Below are positions 1-4,106 of a DNA stretch of 6,799 nt, piece by piece. The first letter of the stretch is position 1, and every line of letters starts with the position of its first letter. The translations under genes were made by a program, and so were the position numbers. The stretch is from NCBI GenBank assembly GCA_002083475.1, contig LWDI01000047.1, positions 2,292 through 9,090 of the forward strand. The letters run 5' to 3'. The notes under the pieces were generated by a model. The model made no database searches, was not told the origin of the DNA, and saw nothing but the letters and a program-made list of their open reading frames with translations. The DNA comes from Proteobacteria bacterium SG_bin5. Its GTDB lineage: Bacteria; Pseudomonadota; Alphaproteobacteria; Sphingomonadales; Sphingomonadaceae.

Positions 1-875
1 GTTTCGTGGCTGGCGGTGAAGACGATCGCGCCCGGCAACGGCTCGCGCTCCGCCCGGCGATAAAGCGCGAGCGCTTCGCTGCGCGCGGGCTCGCCCTGGA
101 TCAGCTCGATCAGCGAGGGGCGGCGCTTGCGCATCACGACGTGGAGCAGGCCGAAGCCATTGATCGCGGTGCGCTCGAACTTGCTCAGCATCGCCGCGTC
201 GAACGCCTCGGCCGCCGCGAGCCGCGCCGCCTTGCCGCTCGCGGTCGGCAGGTCGATCGCGATCGAGCCCGCCAGATCGAGCCGTTCGATCGCCTCGGCG
301 GCCGCGCGCGCCCCCGCGACCGCGAGCTTGTCCGGATCGCCGCCGCCGTCGACGTCGATCACGGTCAGCGCCTCGGTCAGCTCGATCGTGAGCCGCCCGC
401 CGGGGAAATCGACCTGGCCGGTGCGCGCTTCCTCGAGCAATTCGCTCCACCCGGCTTCCTCGAGCGCATCGGCGTCGACCGCGCGCAAGCGGCGCACCGG
501 CCAGGGGGTCGCCGCGATCGCCTCGGCGAGGCTCGGCCCGTCGGTGAGCGGGGTTTCGGGGGGGACGATCCGCGCCTTCAGCCGCTTGGCGTGGCGCCCC
601 GCGAGCGGACTGTCTTGCCGGGTGATTTCGAGCCGCGCCGGCAGGCCGGGGCTGAGCGACCGGGGGAGTTGCTCGACATAGGCTTCGCCGCCATCGCTGA
701 GCGTAAAGCTGCCGCCGCGCCCGCCGGGCCAGAGCGCCGCGTAGCGCGCCGCGACCACCGCCCCGGCGCGCGGGCCGAGATGCGGGCGCTCGATCCGGCC
801 TTTCAGGATGCGCCCGGCATCGACCAGCGCCGCGCGCGCCTCGCCGATGCCGTCTTCGTACAGCCACTCAGCCAA
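1..875 (-). CDS. Ribonuclease E/G family protein, divergent short form (3' end off window)
   Basis: 291 residues are visible from a TTG start at 875-873, and the frame is open to the window edge. The protein resembles the catalytic part of RNase E/G, an endonuclease that processes and degrades RNA in the cytoplasm. A short N-terminal part (about 1-100, beginning AEWLYEDGIGEAR) sits where an S1-like fold is expected. The DNase-I-like core follows: GGRLTIELTEALTVIDVDGG at about 159-178, then LAGSIAIDLPT at about 201-211. D174 and D208 match the two Mg-binding aspartates of E. coli RNase E (D303, D346). The position of N305 is Asp here (D176). NGFGLL and RKRRPSL follow near 235-250. The cysteine zinc-link expected just after RPSL is absent. 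The start overlaps the end of maf by 8 bases, and no ATG is available in this frame nearby. Short RNase E/G proteins of this kind follow infA-maf in many alphaproteobacteria. Family is fairly sure; activity is inferred. Confidence 0.85.
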   Translation of the reverse strand, partial: MAEWLYEDGIGEARAALVDAGRILKGRIERPHLGPRAGAVVAARYAALWPGGRGGSFTLSDGGEAYVEQLPRSLSPGLPARLEITRQDSPLAGRHAKRLKARIVPPETPLTDGPSLAEAIAATPWPVRRLRAVDADALEEAGWSELLEEARTGQVDFPGGRLTIELTEALTVIDVDGGGDPDKLAVAGARAAAEAIERLDLAGSIAIDLPTASGKAARLAAAEAFDAAMLSKFERTAINGFGLLHVVMRKRRPSLIELIQGEPARSEALALYRRAEREPLPGAIVFTASHE

Positions 876-1434
876 GCGCCACGCCCGCCGCGCGCAGCAG
901 CGCGCGCGTTTCGTAGAGCGGCAGGCCGATCACGCCCGAATGGCTGCCGGCGATGCGCTTGATGAGTGCTTCGGCGCGGCCCTGGATCGCATAGCCGCCG
1001 GCCTTGCCCAGCCCCTCGCCGCTCGCGACATAAGCATCGATCTCGGCGGCCGAGAGCCGTTTGAAACTGACGACCGTATCGGCGAGCCGCAGCCGCGCGG
1101 TGCCGGCGCCGTCGATCACGCACACCGCCGCCAGGCAGTGGTGGCGCCGGCCGGAAAGCAGCGCCAGCAGGTCGCGCTGCACCGCTTCGGTTTCGGCCGG
1201 GGGCAGGATGCGGCGGCCGAGCGCGATGGTGGTGTCGCCCGCGACGACGATGTCGCCGGGCGCGCGGGGCACGGCGCGCGCCTTGGCCTCGGCCAGGCGC
1301 AGCGCATAAGCGCGGGGGAGTTCGCCCTTGGCCGGGCTTTCATCGATGTCGGGCGCGGCGATGCGATCGGGCACCACCCCCAGCCGCGCGAGCAGATCGC
1401 GCCGCCGCGGCGAGGTGGAAGCGAGGATCAGCAC
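868..1434 (-). CDS. maf: Maf family nucleoside triphosphate pyrophosphatase (YhdE-like)
   Basis: A complete 188-residue Maf protein, the usual length. These cytoplasmic enzymes hydrolyse non-canonical or surplus nucleoside triphosphates to the monophosphate and pyrophosphate. Visible motifs are the N-terminal LASTSPRRRDLL (4-15), DIDESP (29-34), VVAGDTT with the likely catalytic Asp67, and GKAGGYAIQGRA (143-154), followed by GSHSGVIGLPLYET. The KAG-Y-IQG signature resembles the YhdE branch (dTTP/UTP pyrophosphatase) more than the YceF branch (m7GTP), so dTTP/UTP is the more likely substrate. The start is GTG at 1434-1432, directly abutting the infA TAA stop with no spacer and no clear Shine-Dalgarno sequence, so its translation is probably coupled to infA. 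Its 3' end overlaps the RNase gene. Confidence 0.95.
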   Translation of the reverse strand: MLILASTSPRRRDLLARLGVVPDRIAAPDIDESPAKGELPRAYALRLAEAKARAVPRAPGDIVVAGDTTIALGRRILPPAETEAVQRDLLALLSGRRHHCLAAVCVIDGAGTARLRLADTVVSFKRLSAAEIDAYVASGEGLGKAGGYAIQGRAEALIKRIAGSHSGVIGLPLYETRALLRAAGVALG

Positions 1435-1653
1435 TTATTTGAAGCGATAAGTGATGCGGCCCTTGGTGAGATCATAGGGCGTGAGTTCCACGAGCACATC
1501 GTCGCCGACCAGCACGCGGATGCGGTTCTTGCGCATCTTGCCGGCGGTGTGGCCGAGGATTTCGTGATCATTTTCCAGACGGACGCGGAACATGGCATTG
1601 GGCAGCAATTCCACCACCGTGCCGCGCATTTCGAGCAATTCTTCCTTGGCCAA
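1435..1653 (-). CDS. infA: Translation initiation factor IF-1
   Basis: A complete 72-residue protein beginning (M)AKEELLEMRG and ending DLTKGRITYRFK, the standard bacterial IF-1 length. It is a single S1-like OB-fold that binds the 30S A site and helps IF-2 and IF-3 during initiation. The conserved core is LPNAMFRVRLENDHEILGH, then GKMRKNRIRVLVGDDVLVE. The start is TTG at 1653-1651, chosen because it gives the family-standard N-terminus and has AGAGGG four bases upstream. A downstream in-frame ATG would remove the conserved first eight residues. maf starts on the base after the stop. A start other than ATG on a highly expressed initiation factor is noteworthy. Confidence 0.98.
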   Translation of the reverse strand: MAKEELLEMRGTVVELLPNAMFRVRLENDHEILGHTAGKMRKNRIRVLVGDDVLVELTPYDLTKGRITYRFK

Positions 1654-1657
1654 ACAA

Positions 1658-1664
1658 CCCTCTT
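1658..1664 (-). promoter_or_regulatory. Ribosome binding site of infA
   Basis: On the minus strand AAGAGGG precedes the TTG codon of infA with a four-base spacer (TTGT). It is the only purine-rich Shine-Dalgarno match near the start and supports TTG as the real initiation codon. Confidence 0.75.
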
Positions 1665-1668
1665 CGCG

Positions 1669-1681
1669 ATTTTCGGAAAAT
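1669..1681. repeat. 13-bp odd palindrome in the infA leader
   Basis: ATTTTC-G-GAAAAT (plus strand) is a perfect 6-bp inverted repeat around one central base. It is an AT-rich island in very GC-rich DNA, between the candidate infA -10 element and the ribosome binding site. The one-base centre makes an RNA hairpin unlikely. A dimeric regulator could bind it, but that is inference. Confidence 0.45.
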
Positions 1682-1690
1682 TGGCGGCGG

Positions 1691-1719
1691 CCATAGCCCA
1701 GGCGGGGCGAAAAGGGAAG
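1691..1719 (-). promoter_or_regulatory. Possible promoter of infA-maf-RNase operon
   Basis: In the 89-bp gap between the amidase stop and infA, the minus strand has a -10-like CTATGG (1696-1691, within GGGCTATGGC). Seventeen bases upstream is CTTCCC (1719-1714), a weak -35. Transcription from here would give a leader of roughly 30-35 bases containing the 1669-1681 palindrome. Core matches are poor, so this is tentative; read-through from the amidase gene is also possible. Confidence 0.35.
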
Positions 1720-1732
1720 CGGCGCGGCCGGA

Positions 1733-1742
1733 CGCGATCGCG
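1733..1742. repeat. 10-bp palindrome CGCGATCGCG after amidase stop
   Basis: A perfect palindrome lies immediately after the amidase TAG codon. It has no loop and no following T-run, so it is not a convincing terminator. GCGATCGC-type strings are common by composition in such DNA. No other terminator candidate is visible in this gap. Confidence 0.3.
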
Positions 1743-2534
1743 CTAGGGGGCGCCCAACCCCAGCGCCTGCCAGGTCGCCGGGCCGACGATGCCATCGGCG
1801 AGCAGATCATTGGCGCGTTGGAAGGCGCGGACCTTGGCCTCGGTCGCGGCGCCGAACAGGCCGTCGGCGACGAGCGTGAAATTCTTGGCGATCAGCGCTT
1901 CCTGCAGTGCCTTCACGGCGGCGCGATCGCCCGGGCGCTCGCGCGAGAGGGTGGGACGCGTGCCATTGGTCGGCGCGATCAGCGGTCGCCGCTGCGCGGT
2001 CCCCGCGAGGATGTCGGCGACGATTTGGCGAAATTGCGCCATGTCCAGCGACGGATCGGGCTTGCGCCCGGGCGCATATTCCTTGTGCCCGCACACGCGC
2101 TCGACCGGCAACCGCAGATGGCGCAGAATCGCCGCCACGCCGCGATGATAAGCGTCGAGCTGAACGGGGTTCCACGCGTCATCCGCCGCGCCGCTATTTT
2201 CGGCCTCGATGCCGATGAAGCGCGAATTGCCGGTGATGCCTTGCCAGACGCCCTCGCCGGCATGGTTACAGCGCCCGGCGGCGATCACGTAATAAGTGCC
2301 GTCGCGCCCCAGCCCGAGCTGGGCGAGCGGCCCCGGCAGATCGCTGCGCCCCTCGGTCAGCACGCGCAGCGTCGGCATGTTGCGGTCGCGGTCCTTGGTG
2401 GCGGTGTGGTGGCACATCACCCCCGCCACCGCGCCCATCGGCCCGCGTCCGCGATCGACCCAGCCCGGCTGCTCGGCGACGCGCAGGCCCTCGGCGCGCA
2501 GCACCTGGGGCAACCAGATCAGCGAAAATGGCAT
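1743..2534 (-). CDS. Phage-endolysin-like N-acetylmuramoyl-L-alanine amidase with PG-binding domain
   Basis: A complete 263-residue protein predicted to cut the amide bond between N-acetylmuramic acid and the stem peptide of peptidoglycan. Residues about 35-175 form an Amidase_2/PGRP (T7-lysozyme-type) domain: GVMCHHTATK, GTYYVIAAGRCNHAGEGVW, FIGIEAENSG and GHKEYAPGRKPDPSLDM. By pattern with T7 lysozyme, H42, H150 and D160 are the likely zinc ligands (D160 replaces its Cys130), and K158 matches the catalytic Lys128. Residues about 200-258 form a PG_binding_1 domain with DGLFGAATEAKVRAFQ and DGIVGPATWQAL. A linker (about 178-199) joins them. There is no signal peptide or membrane segment, as in phage endolysins. 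The first domain recalls actinophage LysA amidases. The ATG has AGGAAGAGGG just upstream and lies 12 bases after the preceding stop, so it is co-transcribed with the membrane protein. Its biological role is unknown: remodelling, recycling, lysis or a toxin-like use are all open. Confidence 0.93.
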   Translation of the reverse strand: MPFSLIWLPQVLRAEGLRVAEQPGWVDRGRGPMGAVAGVMCHHTATKDRDRNMPTLRVLTEGRSDLPGPLAQLGLGRDGTYYVIAAGRCNHAGEGVWQGITGNSRFIGIEAENSGAADDAWNPVQLDAYHRGVAAILRHLRLPVERVCGHKEYAPGRKPDPSLDMAQFRQIVADILAGTAQRRPLIAPTNGTRPTLSRERPGDRAAVKALQEALIAKNFTLVADGLFGAATEAKVRAFQRANDLLADGIVGPATWQALGLGAP

Positions 2535-2536
2535 GG

Positions 2537-2546
2537 CCCTCTTCCT
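2537..2546 (-). promoter_or_regulatory. Ribosome binding site of the amidase
   Basis: AGGAAGAGGG on the minus strand fills the space between the TAA stop of the membrane-protein gene (2549-2547) and the amidase ATG, two bases from the start codon. A strong site squeezed into a 12-base gap shows the pair is read from one transcript, possibly with re-initiating ribosomes. Confidence 0.75.
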
Positions 2547-3863
2547 TTACTTGCCGGGCGTGGGGTTTGCCGGAGCGGGCGGCGCGATGGCGATGCCCCC
2601 GCTGGCCTCGGGCAGATGCACGTCGTCGGTTGCTTCGTCGTCGCTCAGCGGCTTGTCCGCCACGCAGTGATCATGGCGTCGTTCATCGCCTTCATCGGCT
2701 TCCGCCTCGGGCTCGGGCGGCAGGCCGAGCGGGTTGACTTCATTCGCCGGGGCGGTGCCCGCGTCGCTCGGCGACGTCGGCTGGCGCGTGCCGGCGGCGG
2801 CGGCGGTGGGCCCGTTCACGACGTCGATCGTACTGCCGAATTTGGTGAGCAAATTGCTCGTCAACCGCTCGGTGAAGCCGGCGGCGAAGGCCAGCAGCGC
2901 CGCGAAAGACGTCATGCCGACCACGGGCGGACAGGACTTGTTGGGCACGCACAACGGCTCGATGATCTGCATGAGCCCCGAGCGCGTCCCGCCGCCAGCA
3001 CCAGCTTGGGGACCAATGTTGAAGAAGATCAATCCGCTGCTCAGAAAACACAGAATCAGCACGCCCGAGGTCGCGCCGATCAACACGCGCAGCACGGCGT
3101 CGATGCGATAATCGCGAAAGTCGAGCCCGATGCCGATATCGTCACGCCCGCGAATGGCGAGCGCGATCGAAAAAAGTGCGCCCACCGCGCCGATCGACCC
3201 GCCGCGCCAGATCAACCGCGTCTGCTGCACTTCGATGCCTTGAATTCGAGGAATCGCCCAATCGGCGATCGGCCCGGCGACGCCGACCATCAGCGCCATG
3301 GTGCAGGCGGCCCAGACGAAATAGGCGACGCGCACCAGCGACATGCGCTCGGCGATGACATCGCGCTTGACGTCCGCCAGCATCGCCTCGGCGAAAGCCG
3401 CGTCGCCCTGCAGCGCGACATGCAAGGCATCGGCGCAGCGACGATCATAGCGGCGCGCGGACTGATAGTCGCGCCAACGGCGGACGTCGCCCATCAGCCA
3501 GCTCCACAGCCAGCAGAACGTGCCATCGCCGGGCGGCCGCGGCTCGTCCCCCTGGCCGGTGACGTCGGGCTGATCGGGTCGGCGATTGCGCCATTGGTCG
3601 ATCAGGCCGTTGATCTCGCCGCGTAATTTGGCAAGCGGCGCGAGTGCCTTGCGCTGCTCGGTCGCGAGCGGCTCGCTCGCGCCGGGGCGGATCACCCCGG
3701 CATCGGCATGCTGCACCACGATGCGCTCGTCGGTGCCGTAGATCGCATAATAGGGAACGGCCTTGGCATAAACCGCACGAATGATCGCTCCGGCAGTGTC
3801 CCTCCAGCCGATGGCAATTTTCGCGACGCTATCCGCGGTTTTCGTCTCACTTTCGCTCGACAT
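2547..3863 (-). CDS. Uncharacterised four-helix membrane protein with acidic, proline-rich tail
   Basis: I do not recognise this 438-residue protein. A soluble N-terminal region (1-176), rich in charged residues and Trp (for example CWLWSWLMGDVRRW at about 117-130), precedes four hydrophobic segments at about 177-200, 218-237, 256-281 and 314-331. The loop between segments 2 and 3 is charged (RGRDDIGIGLDFRDYRID). With the N-terminus inside, it would be cytoplasmic and the segment 3-4 loop periplasmic. That loop holds Cys305 and Cys311, a possible disulfide. FAAGFTERL follows at about 327-334. The last 100 residues are low-complexity (Ala/Pro/Glu/Asp) with RRHDHC. The chosen ATG at 3863 has GGGGGG five bases upstream. 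An in-frame TTG at 3917 would add 18 residues but lacks a site. The stop lies 12 bases before the amidase, so both probably act at the cell envelope. G+C falls to about 48% over 3001-3060, unlike the neighbours. Confidence 0.85.
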   Translation of the reverse strand: MSSESETKTADSVAKIAIGWRDTAGAIIRAVYAKAVPYYAIYGTDERIVVQHADAGVIRPGASEPLATEQRKALAPLAKLRGEINGLIDQWRNRRPDQPDVTGQGDEPRPPGDGTFCWLWSWLMGDVRRWRDYQSARRYDRRCADALHVALQGDAAFAEAMLADVKRDVIAERMSLVRVAYFVWAACTMALMVGVAGPIADWAIPRIQGIEVQQTRLIWRGGSIGAVGALFSIALAIRGRDDIGIGLDFRDYRIDAVLRVLIGATSGVLILCFLSSGLIFFNIGPQAGAGGGTRSGLMQIIEPLCVPNKSCPPVVGMTSFAALLAFAAGFTERLTSNLLTKFGSTIDVVNGPTAAAAGTRQPTSPSDAGTAPANEVNPLGLPPEPEAEADEGDERRHDHCVADKPLSDDEATDDVHLPEASGGIAIAPPAPANPTPGK

Positions 3864-3870
3864 TCCAGCC

Positions 3871-3886
3871 CCCCAAGCTTTAGGGG
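3871..3886 (-). promoter_or_regulatory. Small hairpin overlapping the Shine-Dalgarno of the membrane-protein gene
   Basis: On the minus strand CCCC and GGGG flank an eight-base loop (TAAAGCTT). The GGGG arm is part of the G-run (3874-3869) that must serve as ribosome binding site for the ATG at 3863. The stem has only four G-C pairs, but it could hide the site and lower translation. Inference only. Confidence 0.35.
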
Positions 3887-3926
3887 AAGCATCGCCGAGT
3901 TCACACCGGTTAGGCAATCGGAACTG

Positions 3927-3951
3927 GCGCCGAAATGGTTGTTTCGGGCGC
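3927..3951. repeat. Bulged hairpin upstream of the membrane-protein gene
   Basis: GCGCCGAAA (3927-3935) pairs with TTTCGG-G-CGC (3942-3951) to give nine pairs with one bulged G around the loop TGGTTG. It lies 64 bases upstream of the membrane-protein ATG. No T-run follows on either strand, so it is not a classic terminator. It could be a leader structure, an operator or chance. I see no convincing -35/-10 pair nearby; TTGCCT at 3920-3915 with GATGCT 18 bases on is a poor match. Confidence 0.4.
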
Positions 3952-4065
3952 GCGCGATCTTCTTGCTGCTTGATCGACCTCGCATTGACGAGCGCCGCGA
4001 TCGTGGAACAGATACTTCACGCCGCGGGCGACGCGGCGCCCGGCTTGCCTTCCGAGCAGGTGGCC
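3952..4065. other. Non-coding part of the hppA/membrane-protein gap
   Basis: No gene is supported in the 243-bp gap between the membrane-protein start and the hppA stop; short open frames here have arginine-rich, shadow-like translations. This part holds one GC-rich hairpin, CGCCGCG/CGCGGCG at 4020-4026 and 4032-4038 with loop GGCGA. It may help end hppA transcription, but it has no T-run. Confidence 0.5.
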
Positions 4066-4101
4066 GGCGGACCCCCTGCCCGGGCAGGTGCGCCGCCCGC
4101 C
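4066..4101 (-). terminator. Nested GC-rich hairpin just after hppA
   Basis: Starting five bases past the hppA stop, an outer 7-bp stem (plus-strand GGCGGAC 4066-4072 with GCCCGCC 4095-4101, one G-U pair on the RNA) encloses a perfect 14-bp palindrome, CCTGCCCGGGCAGG (4075-4088). No U-run follows, so intrinsic termination is uncertain. Protection of the 3' end of the mRNA or Rho-dependent termination is equally possible. Confidence 0.45.
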
Positions 4102-4106
4102 ACCCC

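Noticed and set aside
6..1746. Long plus-strand frames over the RNase, maf and infA genes
   Set aside because: The minus-strand frames carry clear RNase E/G, Maf and IF-1 motifs; the plus-strand translations are Arg/Ala-rich with no recognisable family.
1922..1929. GCGATCGC strings resembling cyanobacterial HIP1
   Set aside because: They occur only a few times, as expected from base composition and frequent GATC/GCG codons. All gene content is alphaproteobacterial.
1818..3626. A 602-codon plus-strand open frame across the amidase and membrane-protein genes
   Set aside because: Same type of shadow: biased composition, no motifs, and it spans two genes and their junction on the other strand.
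1743..3863. The membrane protein as a holin in a complete prophage lysis cassette
   Set aside because: At 438 residues with large soluble ends it is far bigger than known holins, and no other phage gene is visible in the window.
3864..3917. Upstream TTG start adding 18 residues to the membrane protein
   Set aside because: No ribosome binding site fits it, while the ATG at 3863 has a G-rich site at the right distance. The extra residues would also translate the leader hairpin.
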